From: Microbacterium sp. MYb72
GTDB taxonomy: Bacteria > Actinomycetota > Actinomycetes > Actinomycetales > Microbacteriaceae
Direction: 5' to 3'
Length of the DNA stretch: 64,000 nt
Assembly (NCBI RefSeq): GCF_002979415.1
Contig: NZ_PCOT01000013.1
Location: 32,226-96,225 of the forward strand
The notes below the pieces were generated by a model. It worked only from the letters and a program-made list of their open reading frames with translations. It searched no databases and was not told the origin of the DNA. The stretch's first letter is position 1. Every line of letters begins with the position of its first letter. The translations under genes and the position numbers were made by a program. Below are positions 1 to 7,323 of the stretch, piece after piece.

Positions 1-265
1 GCTGCTGCACCAGCCGCACGGCGGCTTCGGCGGAACGTCGAGCGACATCCAGACGCAGGCGCAGCTCATCACCTCGATGAAGAACCGCCTCGCGGAGATC
101 ACCGCGGCGCAGACCGGCAAGTCGGTCGAGCAGATCAACGCCGACGGCGACCGTGACCGCTGGTTCACGGCTCAGGAGGCGCTCGAGTACGGCTTCGTCG
201 ACCACATCCGCGAATCGGCTTCCGACGTCATCGGCGGCGGCGGCACCGAGCAGGACTCCAAGTAA
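1..265 (+). CDS. clpP1: ATP-dependent Clp protease proteolytic subunit ClpP1 (C-terminal part)
   Basis: This is the end of a ClpP serine peptidase, the chamber subunit that degrades proteins fed by ClpX or ClpC. The gene is cut by the window edge; the reading frame is open from base 2. The visible 87 residues begin with the catalytic-histidine block [11 protein letters not shown], then the [10 protein letters not shown] helix, the catalytic-aspartate block [19 protein letters not shown] and a glycine-rich, charged tail. A second clpP follows after 20 nt with its own Shine-Dalgarno sequence. Tandem clpP1-clpP2 is the normal actinobacterial arrangement, in which two different heptamers form the active particle. 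The nucleophile serine lies outside the window. Confidence 0.93.
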   Translation, partial: LLHQPHGGFGGTSSDIQTQAQLITSMKNRLAEITAAQTGKSVEQINADGDRDRWFTAQEALEYGFVDHIRESASDVIGGGGTEQDSK

Positions 266-285
266 GCGGAAAGAGAAGGAATCAC

Positions 286-927
286 ATGTACACCCCCACC
301 TTCCAGTCCGCTGGCAACCTCCCGTCCAGCCGCTACGTGCTCCCGCAGTTCGAGGAGCGCACGGCCTACGGCTTCAAGCGTCAGGACCCGTACAACAAGC
401 TGTTCGAAGACCGCGTGATCTTCCTCGGCGTGCAGGTCGACGACGCGTCCGCCGACGACGTGATGGCGCAGCTCCTCGTCCTGGAGAGTCAGGACTCCGA
501 GCGCGACATCACGATGTACATCAACTCTCCCGGCGGATCCTTCACCGCGATGACGGCGATCTACGACACGATGCAGTACGTCGCGCCGCAGATCCAGACC
601 GTCGTGCTCGGACAGGCGGCGTCTGCCGCATCCGTGCTGCTCGCGGCAGGAGCCCCCGGCAAGCGTCTGGCTCTGCCGAACGCTCGTGTGCTGATCCACC
701 AGCCGGCGATGGGCGAGGCGGGCCACGGGCAGGCGTCCGACATCGAGATCCAGGCGGCGGAGATCCTCCGCATGCGGACCTGGCTCGAGGAGACCATGGC
801 TCACCACACCAACCGCACCGCCGAGCAGGTCAACCGCGACATCGACCGCGACAACATCCTCTCCGCCGAGCAGGCGAAGGAGTACGGCATCGTCGACCAG
901 GTGCTCACGACGCGCAAGCGCGTCTAA
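286..927 (+). CDS. clpP2: ATP-dependent Clp protease proteolytic subunit ClpP2
   Basis: A complete 213-residue ClpP, close to the family's usual length. The catalytic triad is visible: Ser113 in GQAASAASVLL, His138 in VLIHQPAM and Asp189 in IDRDNILSAEQAKEYG. The SPGG loop at residues 81-84 is the oxyanion-hole region. The ATG start is preceded by a purine-rich ribosome site (GGAAAGAGAAGGA). It follows clpP1 closely and should be cotranscribed with it. A strong intrinsic terminator at 947-978 ends the operon, so the deo genes downstream are separate. clpX lies 4.6 kb downstream, past the deo operon; in many actinobacteria it is nearer. Confidence 0.97.
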   Translation: MYTPTFQSAGNLPSSRYVLPQFEERTAYGFKRQDPYNKLFEDRVIFLGVQVDDASADDVMAQLLVLESQDSERDITMYINSPGGSFTAMTAIYDTMQYVAPQIQTVVLGQAASAASVLLAAGAPGKRLALPNARVLIHQPAMGEAGHGQASDIEIQAAEILRMRTWLEETMAHHTNRTAEQVNRDIDRDNILSAEQAKEYGIVDQVLTTRKRV

Positions 928-946
928 GCTCCGCTCCACTCCGCTG

Positions 947-978
947 AAGGACGCCGGTCATCAGACCGGCGTCCTTTT
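947..978 (+). terminator. Intrinsic terminator of clpP1-clpP2
   Basis: A perfect 13-bp inverted repeat (947-959 with 964-976) encloses a 4-base loop ATCA and runs into TTTT. It starts 20 bases after the clpP2 stop codon. Confidence 0.9.
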
Positions 979-1000
979 GCGCATCCTCTCGCGCACCGGG

Positions 1001-1014
1001 TGCTCATATGAGCA
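1001..1014. promoter_or_regulatory. Palindromic operator candidate for the deo regulator
   Basis: TGCTCATATGAGCA is a perfect 14-bp palindrome in the gap between the clpP2 terminator and the SorC-family regulator. It is flanked by weaker outer arms GCACC (993-997) and GGTGC (1019-1023) with nearly the same centre. A plausible -10 box TATCCT lies at 1043-1048. SorC/DeoR-type regulators usually bind such dyads upstream of their own operon, so autoregulation is the likely role; binding itself is inferred. Confidence 0.55.
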
Positions 1015-1068
1015 AACGGGTGCACGAACGCAGATGACCCTCTATCCTGGTGAAGGAAGGAGGATGCC

Positions 1069-2004
1069 GTGGAAGAAGAGCTGGTCATGGTTCGCGTCGC
1101 CGAGCTGTACTACGACGAGGACAAGACTCAGGACGAAATCGGCGCCCTTCTCAAGATCTCCCGCTGGAAGGTCGGCCGCCTGCTCACGCAGGCTCGCGAG
1201 CGCGGCATCGTCCGCATCGAGATCGTGCATCCGCGCGCGCGTCGGCTGGGCCTCGAGCGCCAGCTGGTGGAGAAGCACGGCCTCGCCGCCGCCATCGTCG
1301 TGCCGGCGCCCGAAGGCGATGAGGGCACGCTCGAACGCGTCGCCCAGGCCGCAGCGGACTATCTCACTGCGATGCGTCCCGTGCCCCGCACGCTCGGGGT
1401 CAGCTGGGGCCGGACGCTCCGCGCGGTCGCCGAGGCGCTGCCCGACGGCTGGGCCACGGGAGTGACGGTCGTGCAGCTGAACGGAGGAGTGAGCCTCAAC
1501 CGCCGTTCCGGTGGTGCGGCCGGTCTCGCGGTCACGATCGCCCAGCGGGCATCGGGACACGTGTCGCTGCTGCCAAGCCCGGCGATCCTGGAACGCGTCG
1601 AGACCAAGCAGGCGATCGAAGCCGATCGCACGGTCGCCGCAGTGCTTGAGGAGGCTGCGGAGGCGCAGGCCTTCCTCTTCACCGCAGGGCCCTGCGACGC
1701 GACATCGGCGCACGTCGAGAACGGCTACCTGACGGCATCCGATGTCGAGGAGCTGGCGCGCCGCGGAGCGGTCGGCGACGTCCTCGGCCGCTACATCGAC
1801 GCCGACGGCAACATCGTCGACCCCCAGCTCGACGCCCGCACGGTGGGTGTCGAGCTCGACAGGCTCCGCGCCGCCACGAGGGCGGTCTTCGTCGCCACGG
1901 GTGCGGCGAAGCATGACATCGCGCGCACGGTCGTCACCAGCGGCCTGTGCAGCGTGATCGTGACAGATGAGAACACAGCCAGAGCATTGTTGGAGGAACA
2001 GTGA
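1069..2004 (+). CDS. SorC-family sugar-binding transcriptional regulator (deoxyribonucleoside operon)
   Basis: A 311-residue regulator with an N-terminal winged helix-turn-helix (residues about 5-55, LYYDEDKTQDEIGALLKISR.KVGRLLTQARERGIV) and a large C-terminal sugar-phosphate-binding domain with the family's GVSWGRTLRAVAEALP and LFTAGPCD motifs. Start chosen at GTG 1069, which has AAGGAAGG just upstream. Its stop overlaps the deoC start by 4 bases, so it is almost certainly cotranscribed with deoC and controls the operon in response to a deoxyribose phosphate, as known for DeoR proteins of this type. The perfect palindrome at 1001-1014 is its probable operator. Confidence 0.88.
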   Translation: MEEELVMVRVAELYYDEDKTQDEIGALLKISRWKVGRLLTQARERGIVRIEIVHPRARRLGLERQLVEKHGLAAAIVVPAPEGDEGTLERVAQAAADYLTAMRPVPRTLGVSWGRTLRAVAEALPDGWATGVTVVQLNGGVSLNRRSGGAAGLAVTIAQRASGHVSLLPSPAILERVETKQAIEADRTVAAVLEEAAEAQAFLFTAGPCDATSAHVENGYLTASDVEELARRGAVGDVLGRYIDADGNIVDPQLDARTVGVELDRLRAATRAVFVATGAAKHDIARTVVTSGLCSVIVTDENTARALLEEQ

Positions 2005-3002
2005 CGACCAAAGAACTCAGCCGCCGATCGGCGGTGGACGTGCTGGGCGGTGAGCCCGACGACGCGACGCTCCGGCGCTTCCTGCACGGACTCCCCGGTG
2101 TGGATGCGGTGGGCCTGGAACAGCGAGCGGCCGGACTCGGCACGCGATCGATCAAGACGACGTCGAAGGCCTGGGCGCTCGACACGATCATCACGCTGAT
2201 CGACCTCACCACCCTGGAGGGCGCAGACACGCCAGGCAAGGTGCGCTCCCTCGTCGCGAAGGCGAAGAATCCGGATGCGGCAGACCCGACCACGCCGCGC
2301 GTCGCCGCGGTGTGCGTGTACGGCGACATGGTCGGCGACGCGGTCACCGCTCTCGGCGACCTGCACGGCGACCCCGACGACGGCCGCATCTCGGTCGCGG
2401 CGGTGGCCACGGCGTTCCCCAGCGGGCGGTCATCCCTCGCCATCAAGCTCGCAGACACGGCGGAGGCCGTCGCCGCGGGCGCCGATGAGATCGACATGGT
2501 GATCGACCGCGGGGCGTTCCTGTCGGGTCGCTACGGTCTGGTGTTCGACCAGATCGCCCAGGTGAAGGAGGCCTGCCGTCGCGAGGACGGCAGCTATGCC
2601 TCGCTCAAGGTGATCCTGGAGACCGGCGAGCTCAACACCTACGACAACATCAAGCGCGCCTCCTGGCTCGGCATCCTCGCGGGCGGCGACTTCATCAAGA
2701 CCTCCACCGGCAAGGTGCAGCCCGCTGCGACACTGCCGACCACGCTGCTCATGCTGGAGACCGTGCGCGACTGGCACCGCGGCACCGGCGAGAAGATCGG
2801 CGTCAAGCCGGCCGGCGGCATCCGCTCGTCGAAGGACGCGGTGAAGTACCTGGTGACCGTCGCCGAGACCGTCGGAGAGGAATGGCTGCAGCCGCACCTG
2901 TTCCGTTTCGGCGCATCGAGCCTCCTCAACGACGTGCTGCTGCAGCGCCAGAAGCTCGCCTCCGGCCACTACTCCGGCCCCGACTACGTCACGATCGACT
3001 GA
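2001..3002 (+). CDS. deoC: Deoxyribose-phosphate aldolase
   Basis: DeoC cleaves 2-deoxyribose 5-phosphate to acetaldehyde and glyceraldehyde 3-phosphate in deoxynucleoside breakdown. The Schiff-base lysine is Lys233 in DFIKTSTGK, the second active-site lysine is Lys269 in GVKPAGGIR, and the EIDMVID segment carries the catalytic aspartate. At 333 residues it is the long form: the first 60 or so residues (SAVDVLGGEPDDATLRRFLHGLPG...) extend beyond the E. coli-type barrel. The GTG start overlaps the regulator's stop codon (GTGA) and follows GGAGGA. The product acetaldehyde fits the aldehyde dehydrogenases that follow. Confidence 0.96.
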   Translation: MTTKELSRRSAVDVLGGEPDDATLRRFLHGLPGVDAVGLEQRAAGLGTRSIKTTSKAWALDTIITLIDLTTLEGADTPGKVRSLVAKAKNPDAADPTTPRVAAVCVYGDMVGDAVTALGDLHGDPDDGRISVAAVATAFPSGRSSLAIKLADTAEAVAAGADEIDMVIDRGAFLSGRYGLVFDQIAQVKEACRREDGSYASLKVILETGELNTYDNIKRASWLGILAGGDFIKTSTGKVQPAATLPTTLLMLETVRDWHRGTGEKIGVKPAGGIRSSKDAVKYLVTVAETVGEEWLQPHLFRFGASSLLNDVLLQRQKLASGHYSGPDYVTID

Positions 3003-3014
3003 GTGGAACCGAAC

Positions 3015-4457
3015 ATGTCATTTCTGGAATACGCCCCCGCGCCGGAGTCGAAGGCCGTCCTGAACCTCAGGGACAGCTACGGCCTGTTCATCGACGGCGA
3101 GATCGTCGACGGATCGGGGAAGAGCTTCACGACCATCTCGCCGTCGGATGAGACCCGCATCGCGGAGATCGCCACCGCGAGCGACGAGGACGTCGACCGT
3201 GCCGTCGCCGCCGCACGTCGCGCCTACGACCGGACCTGGTCGAAGATGAGCGGTCGGGACCGCGGCAAGTACCTGTTCCGCATCGCACGTCTGGTGCAGG
3301 AGCGCGCCCGCGAGCTCGCGGTCGCCGAGAGCCTCGACAACGGCAAGCCGATCAAGGAGAGCCGCGATGTCGACGTTCCTCTCGTCGCATCCTGGTTCTT
3401 CTACTACGCCGGCTGGGCAGACAAGCTCGACTACGCCGGGCTCGGCGCCAACCCGCGCGCGCTCGGCGTCGCAGGCCAGGTCATCCCGTGGAACTTCCCG
3501 CTGCTCATGCTCGCGTGGAAGCTCGCCCCTGCGCTGGCTGCGGGGAACACCGTCGTGCTCAAGCCCGCCGAGACCACGCCCCTCACTGCGCTGATCTTCG
3601 CGGAGATCCTGCAGCAGGCTGACCTCCCCGCCGGTGTGGTGAACATCATCACCGGAGCCGGTGCGACCGGCGCGGCGCTCGTCCGCCACCCCGACGTCGA
3701 CAAGGTCGCGTTCACCGGCTCCACCGGAGTCGGTCGCGACATCGCCAAGGCCGTCGCGGGAACCGGCAAGAAGCTCACGCTCGAACTCGGCGGCAAGGCG
3801 GCGAACATCGTGTTCGACGATGCGCCGATCGACCAGGCCGTCGAGGGCATCGTCAACGGGATCTTCTTCAACCAGGGGCACGTCTGCTGCGCGGGCAGCC
3901 GGCTGCTCGTGCAGGAGTCGATCCACGACGAGGTCGTCGACAGGCTCAAGAACCGCCTGTCGACGCTGCGCCTGGGCGACCCGCTCGACAAGAACACCGA
4001 CATCGGCGCGATCAACTCCGCCGCTCAGCTGGCCCGCATCCGCGAGCTCAGCGACATCGGAGAGGCCGAGGGCGCCGAGCGCTGGACCGCGGACTGCGTG
4101 ATCCCCGAGAAGGGCTTCTGGTTCGCTCCCACGATCTTCACCGGCGTCGAGGCGTCGCACCGGATCGCCCGCGACGAGGTGTTCGGACCAGTGCTCTCGG
4201 TGCTCACCTTCCGCACCCCGGCGGAGGCGATCGCCAAGGCCAACAACACCCCCTACGGTCTGTCCGCGGGAATCTGGTCGGACAAGGGGTCGCGGATCCT
4301 CGCCGTCGCCGACCGTCTGCGCGCCGGCGTGATCTGGGCCAACACCTTCAACCGCTTCGACCCGTCCAGCCCGTTCGGCGGCTACAAGGAGTCCGGATAC
4401 GGCCGCGAAGGCGGACGTCAGGGTCTGACCGCCTACCTCCAGGGAGCAGCATCATGA
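3015..4457 (+). CDS. Aldehyde dehydrogenase (NAD-dependent, catalytic subunit of the deo operon)
   Basis: A full-length ALDH of 480 residues. It shows the PWNFPLLM and GNTVVLKPAE cofactor segments, the FTGSTGVGR loop, the catalytic glutamate block LELGGK, the nucleophile cysteine about residue 291 (FFNQGHVCCAGSR, first Cys) and a C-terminal PFGGYKESG block. ATG 3015 is preferred; an in-frame GTG at 3003, directly after the deoC stop codon, would add four residues. Its place after deoC suggests oxidation of acetaldehyde or a deoxyribose-derived aldehyde; substrate is inferred. Its stop overlaps the next gene's ATG by 4 bases, so the two products are made together. Confidence 0.93.
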   Translation: MSFLEYAPAPESKAVLNLRDSYGLFIDGEIVDGSGKSFTTISPSDETRIAEIATASDEDVDRAVAAARRAYDRTWSKMSGRDRGKYLFRIARLVQERARELAVAESLDNGKPIKESRDVDVPLVASWFFYYAGWADKLDYAGLGANPRALGVAGQVIPWNFPLLMLAWKLAPALAAGNTVVLKPAETTPLTALIFAEILQQADLPAGVVNIITGAGATGAALVRHPDVDKVAFTGSTGVGRDIAKAVAGTGKKLTLELGGKAANIVFDDAPIDQAVEGIVNGIFFNQGHVCCAGSRLLVQESIHDEVVDRLKNRLSTLRLGDPLDKNTDIGAINSAAQLARIRELSDIGEAEGAERWTADCVIPEKGFWFAPTIFTGVEASHRIARDEVFGPVLSVLTFRTPAEAIAKANNTPYGLSAGIWSDKGSRILAVADRLRAGVIWANTFNRFDPSSPFGGYKESGYGREGGRQGLTAYLQGAAS

Positions 4458-5305
4458 GCAAGCGACTCACCGTGCCCAAGACCTACAAGCTCGCTATCGG
4501 CGGAGCGTTCCCGCGGAGCGAGTCCGGGCGCACCTACGAGGTGCTCTCCGCGAAGGGGGCGTTCCTCGCGAACGCGGCCAAGGGGTCGCGCAAGGACGCT
4601 CGGGATGCCGTCGTCGCCGCGCGCGCCGCGGTGAAGAGCTGGTCCGGTGCGACCGCCTACAACCGCGGTCAGGTGCTCTACCGTGTCGCGGAGGTCCTGG
4701 AGGGACGCCGTGCGCAGTTCGTCGACGAGATCGTCGCCCAGGAGGGCGTGTCCGCCGCCGTCGCGGGTGCACAGGTCGACGAAGCCATCGACCTCTGGGT
4801 CTGGTACGCGGGGTGGTGCGACAAGTACGCGCAGGTCGCAGGCAACGCGAACCCGGTCGCCGGCCCGTACTTCAACATCTCGGTGCCGGAGCCGACCGGC
4901 GTCGTCGCGATCGTCGCGCCGCAGGACTCCGCTCTTCTCGGCCTGGTGTCGGTCGTCGCGCCGGCGCTCGTCGCGGGAAACACGGTCGTCGTGATCGCCA
5001 GCGAACGGCATCCGCTCTCCGCGATCAGCCTGGCCGAGGTCCTCGCGACCAGCGACGTGCCAGGGGGCGTCGTGAACGTCCTCACCGGTTCGCCGGCCGA
5101 GATCGCGCCGTGGCTCGCATCCCACCAGGATGTAAACGCACTCGACCTCGCCGGAGCCGGTGACCTGGACTGGGTCGACCTGCAGATCGCCGCGGCCGAG
5201 ACCCTCAAGCGGGTTCTCACCCCCGGCGCCGTCTCGGCCTCTCCCGAGCGCATCGGGGCCTTCACCGAGGTGAAGACCGTCTGGCACACGAAGAGCATGG
5301 TCTGA
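4454..5305 (+). CDS. Non-catalytic aldehyde dehydrogenase-like protein (truncated ALDH fold)
   Basis: A 283-residue ALDH relative that stops after the cofactor-binding half. Residues about 10-230 match an ALDH N-terminal region ([62 protein letters not shown]). The LELGG glutamate block, the catalytic cysteine and the PFGG block are missing, and a short tail [12 protein letters not shown]...[10 protein letters not shown] follows. Only about 200 bases of non-coding DNA come next, so this is not a fresh frameshift. ATGA overlap with the catalytic ALDH suggests a structural partner. The layout recalls ALDH16, where a catalytic ALDH domain is joined to a vestigial one. I cannot tell whether it binds NAD. 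Confidence 0.85.
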   Translation: MSKRLTVPKTYKLAIGGAFPRSESGRTYEVLSAKGAFLANAAKGSRKDARDAVVAARAAVKSWSGATAYNRGQVLYRVAEVLEGRRAQFVDEIVAQEGVSAAVAGAQVDEAIDLWVWYAGWCDKYAQVAGNANPVAGPYFNISVPEPTGVVAIVAPQDSALLGLVSVVAPALVAGNTVVVIASERHPLSAISLAEVLATSDVPGGVVNVLTGSPAEIAPWLASHQDVNALDLAGAGDLDWVDLQIAAAETLKRVLTPGAVSASPERIGAFTEVKTVWHTKSMV

Positions 5306-5323
5306 CCCGCCGAAGCGCTTCGC

Positions 5324-5382
5324 CGACGCCCCAGCTGACCGTCCACGCCCCACCGGGCCGACGTCGGTCAGGTGGGGCGTCG
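5324..5382 (+). terminator. Terminator-like hairpin after the deo operon
   Basis: An 18-bp inverted repeat with one mismatch (5324-5341 with 5365-5382) closes a 23-base loop. A competing 10-bp stem (5345-5354 with 5371-5380) uses the same right arm. There is only a weak T-rich tail. Together these probably end the deo transcript before clpX. Confidence 0.6.
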
Positions 5383-5460
5383 TCGTTCAGCGGGAGGCGT
5401 CGATGCGTGCCGGAGACAATCGTGACCGCGCCAATGCGTCCCGGTGTCCGGTGCAGAGGT

Positions 5461-5466
5461 TAGGCT
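5461..5466 (+). promoter_or_regulatory. -10 box of the clpX promoter
   Basis: TAGGCT fits the actinobacterial TANNNT -10 pattern. It would give a 5' leader of about 30 bases containing the GGAGG site at 5491-5495. No good -35 box is visible. Confidence 0.5.
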
Positions 5467-5501
5467 CGGATGACGATCTCGGCATCCTGAGGAGGACGCG
5501 C

Positions 5502-6770
5502 ATGGCCCGTATCGGTGAAAGCGCTGACCTGTTCAAGTGCTCGTTCTGCGGAAAGAGCCAGAAGCAGGTGCAGCAGCTCATCGCTGGCCCCGGTGTGTAC
5601 ATCTGCGACGAGTGCGTCGAGCTGTGCAACGAGATCATCGAGGAGCGGATGGCGGAGTCCGCCGCCACAGGAACCGCCGACTTCGATCTGCCCAAGCCGC
5701 GCGAGATCTTCTCCTTCCTCGAGGAGTACGTCGTCGGGCAGGAGCCCGCGAAGAAGGCCCTCGCCGTCGCGGTCTACAACCACTACAAGCGCATCCGCGC
5801 GCACGGCACGCTTCAGACCGCTGAGCAGAAGGCCGAGAGCGTCGAGATCGCCAAGAGCAACATCCTGCTCATCGGCCCGACCGGCTGCGGCAAGACCTAT
5901 CTCGCGCAGACGCTCGCGAAGCGCCTCAACGTCCCCTTCGCCGTCGCCGATGCGACGGCGCTGACCGAGGCAGGGTACGTCGGAGAAGACGTCGAGAACA
6001 TCCTGCTCAAGCTCATCCAGGCGGCGGACTACGACGTCAAGCGCGCAGAGACCGGCATCATCTACATCGACGAGGTCGACAAGATCGCCCGCAAGGCCGA
6101 GAACCCGTCGATCACGCGCGACGTCTCCGGTGAGGGCGTGCAGCAGGCCCTGCTGAAGATCATCGAGGGCACGGTCGCATCGGTGCCGCCGCAGGGCGGT
6201 CGCAAGCACCCGCACCAGGAGTTCCTGCAGATCGACACCTCGAACGTGCTGTTCATCGTCGCCGGCGCCTTCGCAGGCCTGGAGGACATCGTCTCGGCGC
6301 GCGTCGGCAAGCACGGCATCGGCTTCGGCGCTCCGCTGCACGACAAGGGCAAGGATCTCGATCTGTTCAGCGAGGTCCTGCCCGAGGACCTGCACAAGTT
6401 CGGCCTCATCCCCGAGTTCATCGGCCGTCTTCCCGTCGTGACCTCGGTGTCGCCGCTCGACCAGAGCGCGCTGATCGACATCCTCACCGGTCCGCGCAAC
6501 GCGCTGGTCAAGCAGTACCAGCGCATGTTCGAGATCGACGGGGTGCAGCTCGAGTTCGAGGAGGACGCGCTCCGCTCGATCGCCGACCTCGCCGTCGAAC
6601 GCAAGACCGGTGCTCGTGGTCTCCGTGCCATCCTCGAAGACGTGCTCGGACCGATCATGTTCGAGATCCCCTCGGCCGAAGACGTCGCCAAGGTCATTGT
6701 GACCCGCGCTGCCGTCGACGAGGGCGCCCCGCCCACCATCGTGATGGAGCGCAAGCGCAAGAGCGCATGA
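5502..6770 (+). CDS. clpX: ATP-dependent Clp protease ATP-binding subunit ClpX
   Basis: A 422-residue AAA+ unfoldase that delivers tagged proteins to ClpP. The N-terminal C4 zinc finger is complete ([10 protein letters not shown]...[10 protein letters not shown]), followed by Walker A GPTGCGKT, Walker [11 protein letters not shown], the [15 protein letters not shown] pore region, sensor RLPVVT and the C-terminal [19 protein letters not shown] domain. The ATG at 5502 follows a strong GGAGG; the frame is open further upstream but those codons lack a ribosome site. It is transcribed alone, between the deo operon's hairpin and its own terminator-like stem. Confidence 0.97.
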   Translation: MARIGESADLFKCSFCGKSQKQVQQLIAGPGVYICDECVELCNEIIEERMAESAATGTADFDLPKPREIFSFLEEYVVGQEPAKKALAVAVYNHYKRIRAHGTLQTAEQKAESVEIAKSNILLIGPTGCGKTYLAQTLAKRLNVPFAVADATALTEAGYVGEDVENILLKLIQAADYDVKRAETGIIYIDEVDKIARKAENPSITRDVSGEGVQQALLKIIEGTVASVPPQGGRKHPHQEFLQIDTSNVLFIVAGAFAGLEDIVSARVGKHGIGFGAPLHDKGKDLDLFSEVLPEDLHKFGLIPEFIGRLPVVTSVSPLDQSALIDILTGPRNALVKQYQRMFEIDGVQLEFEEDALRSIADLAVERKTGARGLRAILEDVLGPIMFEIPSAEDVAKVIVTRAAVDEGAPPTIVMERKRKSA

Positions 6771-6771
6771 G

Positions 6772-6795
6772 CGTCGAGGCGGTCTCGCCTCGACG
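6772..6795. terminator. Hairpin between clpX and the convergent GyrI-like gene
   Basis: A perfect 10-bp stem (6772-6781 with 6786-6795) with loop GTCT lies two bases after the clpX stop codon. There is no T-run, but its place between convergent genes suits a two-way terminator. Confidence 0.55.
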
Positions 6796-6824
6796 GGAGC
6801 GTTCGTGCCCTCTCGTCGTGCTCG

Positions 6825-7319
6825 TCAGGCGACGGGCAGGATGAGATCCGTGCGCAAGGCGTCCGTCGCCGTGGACGGGTCGGAGACGTACACCTCGATC
6901 CAGATGCCCCTCGAATCGAGTCCCTCAGCGCGGGCTCGGTCGGACAGGCCCATCCAGCCGGCGCCGAGCTCGTCGTACGACCCCAGGACGGTCGTCGCGG
7001 CCGCCGGACCCGCCGGGAGAGCGGATGCCGTGACCTCGAGACCGTTCACGAGGATGGGCTGCTCGGGTGCGAGAACGACAGGGAAGCCGAGCTCGAGGTC
7101 GAACACGCGCATCGGGTCGCCGTAGTACACGGCCACCGCGGGGCCCGCCGGCACCAGGGCACCCGAGGCGAACAACGACCCCAGTGCCGAGTAGCCCGCG
7201 TCGAACACGTCGCGGAGATCCGCGATCGTGATGCCCTCGTGGCGGATCACCGCCAGCGCCACGGCATCCAGCTCGATGCGGTCGATCAGGCCGAACGGGG
7301 TCTCGGGGAACGCACTCAT
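6825..7319 (-). CDS. GyrI-like small-molecule-binding domain protein
   Basis: A 164-residue protein resembling the GyrI/AraC effector-binding fold: repeated beta-alpha-beta-beta units with [19 protein letters not shown] in the first half and ...[49 protein letters not shown] in the second, the latter being the typical 'W..Y.SDP' ending. Stand-alone members bind hydrophobic small molecules; no DNA-binding domain is present here. It lies 4 bases after the M3 peptidase gene, and its probable -10 box overlaps that gene's stop codon, so it may be read both with dcp and from its own leaderless promoter. Confidence 0.75.
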   Translation of the reverse strand: MSAFPETPFGLIDRIELDAVALAVIRHEGITIADLRDVFDAGYSALGSLFASGALVPAGPAVAVYYGDPMRVFDLELGFPVVLAPEQPILVNGLEVTASALPAGPAAATTVLGSYDELGAGWMGLSDRARAEGLDSRGIWIEVYVSDPSTATDALRTDLILPVA

Positions 7320-7323
7320 GCGG

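Noticed and set aside
4454..5305. Short ALDH as a frameshifted or decaying pseudogene
   Set aside because: No further ALDH coding sequence follows in any frame, the frame is tightly coupled to its neighbour and the C-terminal tail looks ordered.
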